Assembly (NCBI GenBank): GCA_036924285.1
Contig: JAYKYS010000012.1
Location: 5,332,001 to 5,396,000 of the forward strand
Direction of reading: 5' to 3'
DNA length: 64,000 nt
Source of the DNA: Asterella californica
Taxonomy: Eukaryota > Streptophyta > Marchantiopsida > Marchantiales > Aytoniaceae
Positions 12,760-23,870 of this stretch are shown piece by piece. Position 1 is the first letter of the stretch. Each line of letters begins with the position of its first letter. The position numbers were made by a program, and so were the translations under genes. Below the pieces are notes generated by a model. That model had not been told where the DNA came from. It made no database searches and was given only the letters and a program-made list of their open reading frames with translations.

Positions 12760-13159
12760 GTTCATTTGATTACATCGACCGTCCGTAATTTGAAGATAGC
12801 CATTAAACTAAACCTTGTATTGCATTCATAAAGCCAAAGCCATTTGCATCCGTAGAGTCATATCATCAATACGAAAACCGAGCCACAGCTGCGGGAATAG
12901 ACATACATAGACACCTACATAGACATACTGTAACCAGTGAATGTGTAACTACTGAATCATGTACTGGGTACTTTTTTTCAAAGGAATAAGAATCTAGGAA
13001 TAGACTCACGTACACCCTAAGGAGAAACCTACAGATCACCAAAGCTCGCCCCCGAATGCTGTTTCACCTTCGTCTTCAACCTGGCCAGACTGCCGGGGTG
13101 GTGATTGTGGGTTTGGAGCTTGTTTCCAAGGTTGTCCCACCTATGAGAATTGTCGACCT
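12760..13159. other. Spacer, no gene recognised
   Basis: Contains a short 'agacataca/agacaccta' stutter near 12900. No supported gene was found. Confidence 0.35.
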
Positions 13160-14071
13160 GCTTGTTTTCCTGCCCTTATATGTGCACCTTGCTCTGGTGA
13201 TGTCGTGGGTGTTGCAGATTCAGACTCTGACTTCTCTTCGAGTTGTTCCTTTGGATGTTCTCTGTGTTGCTTCTCTTTCTTATGCTTGCGGTGTTTCCGG
13301 TGTTCCTTTGTTTGCGGTTTGATCTTTCACTCTCATCTTTTACTTGGCTGTGCAGCAAAGACGGTTGTTGTGCATCAGCTTCGTCCTTAAGTTGCTTAAT
13401 TGCTGAGAATCGTTGATCTGGTTGCGGCCTAATTTGTGCCTCTTGTTCTGATAATATAGGGGGTGTTGCTGATTCAGGTTGTGGCTTTTGCTTTGGTTGT
13501 TCCCTGTAGTGCTTCTTCTCAGCTCGTTCTCTGTTCTTCTGTTCTTTGTCACGATGCTTTTGATGCCTATGATGTTTGGGATCCCTCTCTGCTGGTTCTT
13601 CTGGTGGTTGGGGTGGTAGTTGCGACAACGCTTGTTGCTATGTTCCTGGAGTAGCTAAACTCAACTGGTGCCCTTCTGCTGGTGCAGACAGAGGAGATTG
13701 TGACCATGGCTTCTGCTCCTCTTCTCCTTCTGTAAGAGGTAGCAACCATGGCTGTTGCTCCTCTTCTCCTTCTGTAAGAGGTTGCTCCCCGAAATTTGGT
13801 GCTTGCAGAGGTGGAGACTGACCAGAGAAGGATAGATCCCAACTCTGAGCTAGCTCTCTGATTTCTGGCTGCTGAGGTTGCATCATCTCCGCTGTTTGAA
13901 ATTCATCACTTGAAGCCAAAGAAATTGATTCAAAGGTACCTTCCAGAAGTTGTAGGGGTTGGTCCCAGGGCTTTTCTTGGTCTTCAGCTTAAGGTCTTCA
14001 GCTTGTACAGTCCGTTGCTGAACACCTTGGAGAAGATCCACATAGATCTGAATGGTGTTTGATATCTCCAA
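13160..14071 (-). pseudogene. Repeat-containing Gln/Glu/His-rich protein, disrupted
   Basis: One minus-strand frame runs from about 13950 to 13176, interrupted only by TAG at 13638-13640. It encodes a very hydrophilic protein. Two copies of 'PLTEGEEEQ.PW' lie in the first half (13700-13800). Downstream, a His/Lys/Arg-rich stretch (HHRHQKHRDKEQK) leads into 'PESATPPILSEQEAQIR' and 'QRFS'. The same ~60-residue pattern recurs at 13330-13160 one frame away (HRKHRKHKKEKQ, then 'SESATPTTSPEQGAHIR' and 'RQFS'). The coding DNA is therefore a degenerate tandem repeat broken by one frameshift. A possible upstream exon (MEISNTIQIYVDLLQ...) lies at 13960-14071 in another frame. I cannot name a family. 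The low-complexity basic/acidic pattern could suit a nuclear regulatory protein, but that is inference. A spliced functional gene is possible if the TAG lies in an intron. Confidence 0.45.
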
Positions 14072-15001
14072 ACTCTACAGCAAAAACGTCACGGCGATCC
14101 TTAAGCATATATATGTATTTCATGCATCTCTAACACGATGGCGGTAAGTCCGAACATGGATTCTCAATGTAAGGGGTTACCAAAGTATGTTTTTCCCTGA
14201 TATATCAGCAAAGCAGCTGACTGATCAGGATATGTTGGGTACTAAGTTATAATATAAGTTATAATACTAGTCCTCCTTATACTACACTGATATCCTTCTT
14301 TATAACATTACGTTTATACGCTTGGCATTAAATATTACCTGAGTGGTTTGAAACTGAGTGTCTGCGCTGATGGTCCTGATAGAACAGCAAGACACTGAAT
14401 TCAGTAGATAAAACACGTACAGCTGACGAGTAAGAAATGGATTTGTCTTGTTTTTAACAGTTGATGGGTGCCTATAGATGAGAAATTAGAGAGCTCTGCT
14501 TATGTAAGGTAGCTATATTTGAAGATCAAAAAGTTAACAGTCAGTCTCAAGAATGTCACGTGAGCAGAGATTATAAAGTGGTGCAATGTTTCATGAAGTA
14601 CAAAAAAGTTTCGTATCTCTACAGTTCAAGCGAACCGAGTCGAGCTCACTTCTTGGAGTGTTTATGAATTGTAACAAACACCACGGGTGAACCTTCAAGA
14701 GGTTTATCGTTTGATATTTTGGAGTTGTATTTAACTTCAGCCATAACAGCCCTGCTCAAAATGGCTCATTGCTCGAATTAAGAGGCAACATTTCACGTTT
14801 GAAGTAAAAAGCTAACTGGATGCTGGAAAGGAGGTGAAGTTTAAAATCTGTACATGCTTCCAGCGATGATGGAGAATACCGTTTGTGTGTAGCCTCAACT
14901 AATGATTTCTGCGTACTCCAAGAAATTGAATGATTCTTGTTTCAGGGAGAAGCGGATTGTCTGTCAGTATTTGCTTATACATCAGCTTCTTCATTTGCTG
15001 G
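14072..15001. other. Spacer, no gene recognised
   Basis: AT-rich non-coding sequence with an 'aagttataat' stutter near 14250. It may hold 3' UTR of the minus-strand gene that ends at 15002. Confidence 0.35.
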
Positions 15002-15484
15002 TTATCTTACTGTGGCAGCTAGCAGGAAAACCGCAATCAGGAATGCAACTCGAAAAGCGAACTCATCATTATCTTGGAGTTCGCATTCACGAAGCAAACA
15101 CCATTTGAACTGACCGCCAAATACATCTCTTGCGGCATAGCAAGATTTGAGAGTGGCTGGCACGTCCACATTCAAACGAGACGAGGGTATTAGATTCTGG
15201 AGAAGAGACAATCGCGCAGAAGGAAAAAGTTGAGAGGAGACTGTTTAAGAGTAAGAACAGATTTACACCTTGACAAAGAAACTGCATAGGGCAGCGGTCT
15301 TTAACATAGTCGATGTAATCTTGCTTCCAACTACTGGCATCCCCCGAATAAGGCAAAGAAGCAAGAGTTGTTGCAATAGCATCTTTCCAAGCACCTTCAT
15401 TCTCTTGCACACAATATTGTGGTCCATATTTCGGGTCATCTATACCTCTATCAATTACAATTCGGTAAGCAGCCGCAGTTAGCT
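15002..15484 (-). CDS. Unknown secreted/membrane protein, last two exons
   Basis: Exon A (about 15484-15267, minus) opens after a candidate AG acceptor and reads LTAAAYRIVIDRGIDDPKYG, then Cys-containing sequence ending FLCQG. A GTAAAT donor at 15266 and a CAG acceptor at 15197 bound a ~70-nt intron. Exon B (15196-15002) continues in phase with NLIPSSRLNVDVPATLKSCY and ends in a hydrophobic tail (FAFRVAFLIAVFLLAATVR) before the stop. The removed intron, in-phase junction and four or more conserved-looking Cys argue for real coding sequence. The hydrophobic C-terminus suggests a membrane anchor or a GPI signal. No upstream exons were found in 15490-16000, so this is either the 3' end of a longer gene or a truncated copy. 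No family is recognised. Confidence 0.5.
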
Positions 15485-16160
15485 ATACAAACCTAAGGGG
15501 AAACAAGAAAAGCCAATTTGCATTTGCTTGTGCATATGTCCAGCCTTTGTAAGTGGAGCCACAGAGCTAGATAACCGACGGATTCTCAAATATTACCCTT
15601 TGCTAAATATTTGCCACCTGACTAGTTGCTGAGAGAACAATCGACTTAAGATGACCTCTAGAAACAAGTTGATGAACCTTCAACCTACTGAACCGTCTAT
15701 TTGTAGCTGGAATAGACAGCTTAGTATACATAAATCTATCCGTTTCCTTGTTTCCTTGTTTCTAGTCCACCTTACTTTTCAGAGACGCGTACTTCTATCT
15801 TATGTAGTGTGAGGAATAAAAGAGTGCGCTCAAAGAAACTTCTGATCGAGAGACATACGCAAGAATATCTGGTTCAACCCGTGAGGTTCCCAGTTCTGCT
15901 CCGAGTTGCATGGCTCCCAGCGGCTTCCCTTCCGAAACGATATGTACACCCGATACTACGTCATGAACTGCATGCTTGTCACAAACATCCTTACTCAGAA
16001 AATTCTTGCATACATGTATATATATGATTCGTCTGTATATAATGGTACACGGGAGAATAGTAACTTCCCCACATACTTAGGTAACCCCCGAACAGTTTTG
16101 AACCCATGGAAGTACAAAGTGAGTAACAAAGAGTGATGAAAATGGATGCTAACTTGGTTT
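15485..16160. other. Spacer, possible intron of the upstream gene
   Basis: No reading frame with family resemblance; the longest is 72 codons. Confidence 0.3.
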
Positions 16161-16510
16161 GAGAAGTTATCTTCATACGTCGAGAATGACATATATTCTC
16201 AAGGACCACTCTCTAGTATAGGGGTATCACGCAATTAGTCCAGCCAAGTATACAATGAGAATCAATTAAGGGCCGAATGTGCGCTAACGATGCCTAGCAG
16301 AGTTAGCGAATTGTTATATAACCAGAGGTTGTGCCGATGGAAATATGTAGTGCGAAGCGCATTTCCAGAATAAGTTCCCCGCGGTATGTAGTAGAATTCA
16401 AGTTTGTCACTGAATTCAAGAAGAAAATGACAAGAGAACGAATGCAGTACGCTTCAAAAACTAAATGCAAACCCGTTGCCGAATTGAAGTCAAACTAGAT
16501 TTGTCTACTA
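16161..16510 (+). repeat. ~350-bp dispersed repeat, uninterrupted copy
   Basis: Matches 17101-17620 in the same order: 'gaagttatcttcatacg', 'aaggaccactctctagtata', 'cacgcaattagtccagcca', 'gttatataacc', 'catttccagaataagtt', 'aaatgcaaaccc', then 'gaagtcaaactagatttgtctact'. It lacks the ~190-bp plastid insertion present in the second copy and so records the empty site at 16474/16475. Confidence 0.8.
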
Positions 16511-17100
16511 GTTTTGGTTTGAGAAGTTCGCCACTGTATATAACGGATGTCAGACCAAGGGGGAATGTGTAGAGAAAGCACATTTCCAAGATGGTACTCT
16601 CAGATAGGGAAGTGCAGAGAGATGGCTAGTACATATGGGATGCTTAACGATTTGATCGAGAGAGCAACAATAATTGTAATATAGCGCAGTAAGCCGAAAA
16701 GTAAAGTGCATGAAGGACGACAAGCATAAACATACAGAAAACATGCATCGTCAAGGAGAAACAATCATGAACGAGATCATGAAGCAACCGAGAAAATTGA
16801 AACCAGCATTCCTAACCTGCAACACCATATTGTCAACTATGAAGAAGGTTAGAGGTAGATCTTTCAACAAAGGTCTCGAACACAGTTGTAGGTAATGAGT
16901 AGGTGTACACTGAAATGAATAGGTGTACACTGTAGGATTCGTTCGTATATACATGTATATATGATTAGTCGGAGAGAATGGTAGTTCAGCTAGAAGCAAG
17001 AACCACGCTCAAAGACACAGATAACACCTAGTAGAATAACTCAGTGGAGTACACAGAAATTCCAGAAAAAGAAGACAGCATGTGTGCTATCTTTCAGTGT

Positions 17101-17620
17101 GAAGTTATCTTCATACGTTGAGAATAGCAGATATGCTCAAGGACCACTCTCTAGTATAGAGGTATCACGCAATTAGTCCAGCCAAGTACATAGTGAGAAT
17201 CAATCAGAGATCGAATGTACGCTAACAATGCCGAGCGGAGTTAGTGAATTGTTATATAACCGGAGGGTGTGTCGATGAAAATATGTAGTAGAAAGCACAT
17301 TTCCAGAATAAGTTCTCCTCGACATATTATTGAATTCGAGTAGACAATGACAAGAGAACAAATGCAGTATGCTTCAGAGGCTAAATGCAAACCCCCAAGC
17401 ATAATGATTTATTTTTGCATGCTTTCCTTGACTTGGGTATAGGAGATATAGCTCAGTTGGTAGAGCGCCGCTCTTGCAATTGGGTCATTGCGCTTATGAG
17501 TTGGATGCCTAATTGTCTAGGCGGTAATGATAGTATCTCTTATCTAAACCGATGGCTAATTTTTTCTTAGGAATGAGAAAGAAGATGCAGAAATGAAGAC
17601 GAACAAGATTTGTCTACTGC
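17101..17620 (+). repeat. Second copy of the ~350-bp repeat, split by plastid DNA
   Basis: Collinear with 16161-16510 up to 'aaatgcaaaccc' (17394). Homology resumes at 'tgcagaaatgaag' (17586) and runs to 'gatttgtctact'. The interrupting 190 bp are the plastid fragment annotated separately. Roughly 85-90% identity by eye. Confidence 0.8.
17395..17585 (+). other. Nuclear plastid DNA insert: trnI-trnA spacer, trnA-UGC exon 1, intron start
   Basis: From 17441 the sequence matches plastid tRNA-Ala(UGC) exon 1 ('ggagatatagctcagttggt', then 'gctcttgcaat'). It continues directly into the conserved start of the trnA group II intron ('gttggatgcctaattgtcta', 'ggcggtaatgatagtatct', 'aaccgatggct'). The 46 bp before it fit the trnI-trnA spacer of the plastid rRNA operon. 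Several substitutions and the loss of exon 2 make it non-functional. The fragment sits exactly inside a nuclear repeat whose intact copy is 0.9 kb upstream, so both insertion boundaries can be read. Confidence 0.85.
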
Positions 17621-17636
17621 AACGTTGAAAGAAGTG

Positions 17637-17750
17637 AAGGTTATCCAATCAAAACGTAGATAGCGCTGAACCATAGAATCCATTGCAAGAAACAACGAAG
17701 GCTGTCCAAGCAGAATGTAGATACCGATAATCATAGAATCTAATGCAAGA
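17637..17750 (+). repeat. Two degenerate ~53-bp tandem units
   Basis: 'aaggttatccaat..aacgtagatagc..catagaatccattgcaag' is followed by a diverged second copy at 17698-17750. It may derive from more of the trnA intron, but that match is weak. Confidence 0.5.
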
Positions 17751-18250
17751 GTTGAGGAGCACAAATTTAGTCAGTGAATAGAGGAGAAGACATACAGAGG
17801 TAGTAAAAAAAGAGCATGTATTTGCCCGTCCATCATTGATGCACTTAAATACTGATTGAGTAGGTGTACACCCAAGAAGCAAGACTATATAGAGAATCGC
17901 AAAGTACCTCGAAGTCACAGAAAATAAGACCATCTTCTGTAGGTGGATTTGAGGTATCGTTTCTGATATTTCATGACATAACTCTCAATGGACAACTTGC
18001 TTCTGGTTATTTCCACTTTTCATTTTCACTAGGATCCTCTAGGAGAACCACTGCTTCAGACTGTGTCATATAAATTGAGGAGGATGTACAGACCTTCATG
18101 CAATAGGACATTCACTCCCTCCAAACTTGCACATCCTCTAGTATGTATCAATCCGTCACTGATCCTCGTAATTGTCAAAGTCATCTTTGTTCTCCTCAAC
18201 TGCCTCAACTAAATGCTCATCATCTGCACCTGTGATCTGTCCTAGTCTTA
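17751..18250. other. Spacer
   Basis: Contains the phrase 'gtaggtgtacac', also seen at 16900-16930. No gene recognised. Confidence 0.35.
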
Positions 18251-18254
18251 AAAC

Positions 18255-19265
18255 TCAATCAGCTCCACTGCTCCCCTCTTTCTGAACAACTTTACTCATT
18301 TTCTCAACAACAAGAAGCCTTAAAGACGCACCATCTAGCTCTTGCAAGGAATAAGTAGCATTTTGATACACATCTGAGACAATGTATGGGCCAAACCATC
18401 TCCTGAAAAGTTTCAGACCGTAGAGTGCTGGTTCTCTAGTGTATTGTCGTATACCAACACTCAATCCTCAACTTGTATTGGTTTCGGTGTTTCGATGGAA
18501 GTCTTTGGGTCTTGTCAAACCTCTTTTTATTTTCAAGTCGAGCCGCTTTCAACTTTTGTTGTGCTTCTACAAGATCCTCTTCTTTGCGTTCTAACTGTCT
18601 GATGCGTAGTGAGAGAAGCTGTACGTGATTCATACAGTCTTCTCACGGCAAGGTAGTCCAAGTAGAAGTCTTCTTCTACTGACATCATCGAATTTTGTCC
18701 CAACATTGATTCAACAAGCATGTACCCAGTAGTAGAACATTGAGTCGTCTTGTTAGTCCATTAAGCGAAAAAGAGTAACCTAGGTCACTGTCTATGTCTA
18801 TCGTCACATGCCTTCACCTTGAAGCTTGAACAATCGATAGATGTCCACGTTCGCTCTTGTCAATTCTCTCTGAATTCATTGCAATAGTAAGCTTGAGCTT
18901 TACACCATGTCAAACAAAGAACTCCTTCGCTTTTGCATCACGTAATTCTCCTCTGTCTGCTCGTAGTCTTCCTATAGATCCATATCCACAAACAATGTCT
19001 TCAAGCACAAATTTACATATACCTTTCGTGGTCTTCATCCTCAATGCTCGCCCTTCTACAAAGTTGGAAAGATCCCCACAAGCCAATACTAAATATCGCA
19101 TGCCTCATAATCCCCGAGGCATTACCACCAAGTCAAGAACTCATTGGAAGTGAATGCAAGGCGGATAAGTTGACACAAGATCATCCTTATATCGCATCTT
19201 TGAGTAAAACTGACAATGAAAGCAGGAACTGACGTAGTTCACCACATCTCGATACAGACCTTTTC
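18255..19265 (-). pseudogene. Ty3/gypsy integrase fragment
   Basis: Read on the minus strand from 19265: the Cys pair of the HHCC zinc finger ('SSCFHCQ'), the first catalytic Asp block ('LDLVVMP'), 'ACGDLSNFVEGRALR' and 'YGSIGRLRADRGEL' (second core Asp). A linker ('RIRQLERKEEDLVEAQQKLK', 'ARLENKKRFDKT') follows, then the C-terminal 'RRWFGPYIVSDVYQNATYSL'. This is the complete domain order of a gypsy integrase. Stops and frameshifts occur throughout (for example near 18460, 18635 and 18720), so it is dead. No RT or LTR adjoins it on this strand. It directly abuts an opposite-strand gag/protease fragment of similar gypsy character. Confidence 0.85.
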
Positions 19266-19309
19266 ACCAATATCTTTCTTTCAACTGGAGAAGAGCATCA
19301 GAGTCATTA

Positions 19310-20570
19310 TCATCTGGATCTGTATCAACTAGTAGGATCTCTTCTGTAGAGGATATATCTTCGACCTCTACAGTTCCACTGCCTGCAATAGATCATATGA
19401 AAGGTGTACAAGGTTCACCACAGGAGACAACTGCTATTGACAGAGTGTCTACAAAAAAGAAGAAGAGAAGGCTCCAGCTTACAAGTTGATTGTAGAAATC
19501 GAAACAGCAACAGACTTGCGTATTGTTTTGGAGCAACGCATTCTAGGTGCCAGAGTGGAGTTTTCTCTTCGTGAGGTACTTGGTATCGCAAAAAGAGAGT
19601 TTCATGAACAGATAATTGATATCATGAAAAGAAAGAGGTAGGTGTTGACAGAACAAGTAACAGTCAGATGGTTGGAGTGGTGGATGCTATTGACATTGAT
19701 GGATTTGAAGATGTCAAGTATGAAGCATGGGTTGCTGGTCTTGCTGTGGCCGAGAATGAAGATGAAAATTTTGAGGAGGATAAGTTAAGCACAGACAGTG
19801 ATTTCAAACAAAATCATTGGGTACGTGCGACAACGGAGACGCATGTTCGACTTGGAGAACTTTTTGAATCGGTACCTGCACTTGTGGATCACGGGTCAAA
19901 AATCAACATTATCTCAAAGGAGGTGTATGAGAAATAACAATAACCAATCGAAAGAAATCATGGTTGGGTACTTCGTGTTGCAAATAATCAAAAGGGTGAG
20001 TTATACTGAGCTTGTCCAAATATGTGTGTAAGGATTGGAGATGTAGACATTGATCAATATTTTTTCATATAGTCGTCTATCTCTTATCTTGTCATACTAG
20101 GGCAACCTTACATCACCGCAGTTCGAATGAGGACAAAGGTGATTAATGATGGATCTCATTATGCCAGAACTCAAAGTCCTGATGACAAGTATTTTGTACA
20201 ATTTTTTATTGTTCGTTCAAGACATGACCAAATCAACAAATGCTTAGAGAGGAAAGGGCTTTTGCAGTCCACTCCTGTAGAGCGGGAGACAAGCGTGTAG
20301 AACCTACTGTTGAGATCTCGTCAGAGTTGGTATGCAAGATGAAAAGGTCAGATGCAAGACATGTATAGAAGTTCGAAGACATGTGTATTGAACATAGTTG
20401 ACAGTCTGGATTGTTATTGTTCGAAAGTGATGTGTGGAGTCAATTTATGAGAGTTGAGAATATGAGAAAAAATACATAAAATTGGATGGAGAAACAAGTA
20501 TCAAAGTTGTGGCGTGTAGAGGTCCTACATGAAGATGATGTAATTTTTGACTTGTTTGAAGAGTTTGTGT
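19310..20570 (+). pseudogene. Ty3/gypsy gag-protease fragment
   Basis: The plus frames give 'LGARVEFSLREVLGIAKREF' (about 19540-19610), a pre-protease region. A retroviral-type protease follows at 19668-19937 with 'PALVDHGSKINIISKEVYEK', in which the usual D-S/T-G-A/S active site reads DHGS. Further protease-like sequence continues to about 20240 ('GDVDID', 'ILGQPYITAVRMRTKVINDG'). The region to 20570 reads as a broken protease-RT linker. Multiple stops make it inactive. It faces away from the integrase fragment at 18255-19265, so the two are pieces of different copies or of one inverted copy. Confidence 0.65.
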
Positions 20571-23284
20571 TTGTTTAATCTGTTGCTAGTTGGTTGGACG
20601 ATGTAAGTTGACTGATGGAGAAGAAAGATGATACAATGGTGATCCTTATCAACAAATATATGAAGAGATTGCTATGTATTTACGTTTCTTTCTTAACCAA
20701 CAATATTTCCAACATAAAATGATCTTAGTGTCGATAACAGCCTCATCGACAACAGCAAGAAACTCAAGTTCGTCCATAAAGAACACCATGATATTATCTT
20801 TTCATGAGATATGTCTCATGAATCTAGAGATACATCTCTATATCCCAAAGTGAATAACGTGCATACGAACTATAGAACAAATTAGCAATTAAACTGCTAT
20901 CTGAGGTCGAATCAAGCTTAGCACATTCACTTGCAAGGTGACAAAATAAATTTTCACAAGAATCGAATTTCATAACTCTCAATCACGAATCACAAACAAT
21001 CACAATCACAAACAATCACAAGCAACGCAAAATGCTGCAATTGATCGCCTAAAAGAACACTTTTTTCAGCGAACGCTGTTTTTGGAGAGACCACAGGGCA
21101 TTCTAAAGTTCACAAGATTTTTCATCAACACTGAGATCAACTTGAAAATGATCGTATTCTCACAGAAGGGAAAAAGATAGAAAGAACTGGATATTTCCAA
21201 CTGTCATACTGAGATTGTTAGCAGCTTTTGTCTAGAGACTCGACAAATATGCAGCAAGATGTTAAAGCGGGTTGAAATTTCCAGATGGAGATAGTAAATG
21301 TGGCGTCCTTTCAGCTGAGCCTTGCCCAACGTCTCAAAAGGCACCGAAAATCAAGCGATAAAACCTTGAACCCTTTACTAGTTGGTTGAAATCTAAAAAT
21401 GTGATAACCTTTGGCAGAGATTTACCTACTCCACCCCAAAGAGAACGAAGAACTCGATCAACCCCCTCTTAGTGAATACTTGACCCCTCTACTTGTATGT
21501 GAAATGCAGTCTTTCTAATTGCCTCCCCACGTAAGAGTGAGATTTACACAGTGCTCGGGGTAAAAAGTTTAAAGAACCGGAAATTATCCGACGGCAACGA
21601 ACGGAACCGGTTCTTTTCAATCATTTATTACTCTATCCTGTTTTCTTAACTGATAACTTGTTATAAAATTTTAGCTTGCAAAAAATCAACTAGATATCAT
21701 TTCAACCCGATTTTTCAGAATTCCAGCCGGTGGAGAATACAAAGAATGTCGGTTAATCCCGAGTGCTTGACTTACATGTGGATGATAAACCACGATGAAG
21801 ACGGACGTGTTACATTGTCTCATTATTTACAAGAAAAATCTTTAATCTTTGAATCAGTTTGCATATTGTCCATCATGTACCGTCATAATCCGACGTAGCA
21901 CGACAACCTGGAGAACTGTTTGTTGCCGGTCGGAGGACTGGTCAAGCAAGTCTTCACTAAAAAAGGGTGGATCAAGTTCGGACCTTTTTTCCGAGTTGGA
22001 GCAAGTAAATCTCTGCAACCATTAGGGCAAAACATCACTCCTGTGCAAGTGTTACATGTACTGTATCATGCATTATTGGAAGTGCTTTTTCCACGCTTCA
22101 AGTTCGTGTTTGCCGGTATAGCTTAGATGGTCAAGGCACCATCTATTCATTCATGAGTACAAAACACACTTCTTTCCTTTCTGTCCAGAATTGGGCTCTT
22201 GGATGCAGAAGAAGTGTCCTCACTTCCAGCTCTGATTTATAGGATACACCGTCAACAAAGCCTGAACCTTACTACTGGATTTACTGTAGAATTTTGGAGT
22301 GTGATTTGCAGTAATTTATTTGGCTCACTTCTAATACGAATATCGGACTTGATCACATCTATCTTAAGTTTGTATTACTTGACCGCACTTGACTGGGAAC
22401 AGCCGGTTCAACATGTTTATCGTCATGTGAAGATGCTACACAAGACAAGTAAGAGATCACACGAGTTAATAATCTGATGTAAAGACACTTCAAACTAAAT
22501 TTTTAGCGCAGATACCTCTCACGCTTCTGATATGCTTTTCTCACATTAGATGACATGGCTTACACTTAATCTATCGTTACTAATCAGAGATGCAATAAAA
22601 TAATGCAATGTTAAGAGGATAAGATCAAGTTTGACAAGCGTATTAAATATACGGTCAAGTAAATCTCTCTGCAGTTCGTCTATAGCAATAACTGCCATTA
22701 GAGCTCCTAACTTTTCTCGCTTGACAACTCTTAATAATTTCAGTGCGTTTCAAATATCTTAGTCTAAAAAGGGGAATAGGAGTTACTGGGGCCATGAAAC
22801 TCATTACAGAACTCATATTCGGTGGATCATTTAATACATTCTACATATTAGTTACGTTCTGTCCAAAACATAAATGGTTTAATAATCATCATCATGTAAA
22901 GAAAATCTAGGTCAGTTTGAATTCCATGCTAACTTTCTCTTCGAATAGTTCAGACCACGAGATGCCACAATAACATGCCGCTGCCAAATGAACAGATCGT
23001 GAAACACTTCAAAGATATTCTCTTTAGAACACGAGTGCACTAAAGAAAACCTACTTACGACCAACTTATTCTAAAAAAGTTACGATGAAATTGTACTTAA
23101 AACATTTCAAAGATCACGATCGTCTTATGCATGCTTCTTGAGTTCGAAATGGAGAGAAACGAACAAAGCCAAGGTGCTAAGAGGGCCCAACTAACCAAAA
23201 AGACTACTGGAGCAATCTCCTCCATGGATAATAAGCCCACCTCTCACGTGATATCGGCAAAAATGTATACTTACGTGCGAGAGG
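20571..23284. other. Spacer with a small minisatellite
   Basis: A CACAAACAAT-type minisatellite lies at about 20980-21025. A ~90-codon frame at 22199-22477 has no recognised family. No supported gene was found. Confidence 0.45.
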
Positions 23285-23671
23285 TCATGTCACACAGTCA
23301 AAGGTCCCCGGGCTTACGATGTCACCAAACACCCCCATAATCCCCTGATCGAACTCTCTAAGACGCGAGATGAAGATAAGAGATGGTGATAATGTGCGGA
23401 GTAAGTAACTAAGACGACGTGCAATGGAAGAGGAAAGGATACCAAAGGCAACTTGTGGGTCTTCTAACATAGGGAGATCCTCGATATGCAAGACGTCTTC
23501 TGCAAAGACAACATGTAGGAACCGAGAGACAAAGTCCTCTGTACTCATCGGAACTCCGGGGATGCGTAAACCATCTATAAGTGTAACAAATCTCCCCGAG
23601 AGCTGGAGGTCCGACGGTATACCTCTGGGAGACCAAGCCTTGCACTTTGACACAAGTTGAAAAAAATTCAC
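23285..23671 (-). pseudogene. Retroelement-associated ORF fragment (RT C-terminal region?)
   Basis: An intact 128-codon minus frame with motifs 'PGVPMSTEDFVSRFL', 'LPMLEDPQVAFGILSSSIAR' and 'RLSYLLRTLSPS'. This pattern resembles the region downstream of the reverse transcriptase domain in a class of non-LTR-like RT proteins of green algae and bryophytes. That attribution is from memory and uncertain. There is no catalytic YxDD here, and the frame ends into spacer on both sides, so it is at best a fragment. Confidence 0.4.
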
Positions 23672-23870
23672 TGTGGTTAGTGGAATAGAATTTTCAGTAA
23701 ATGTTCTTAGGTGCTCGGGTATTTAGTTTTTTTTGTTTGGCCTAGAGCGCACGCGATTTCTGTTTTTGCGACTTCAGGGAACTTATGCTCTTTTTCTGGT
23801 ACCGAGAATGACAGAAGTGTTATGTGAAAACTATATGTTAAGTTGCAAAGAAAATTGCTTATTTCTATGA

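Noticed and set aside
22113..22160. tRNA-like 'gccggtatagcttagatggtcaaggcacc'
   Set aside because: It has an A-box-like stretch but no B box, no acceptor pairing and no anticodon arm that fits. I could not assign it to a nuclear or organellar tRNA.
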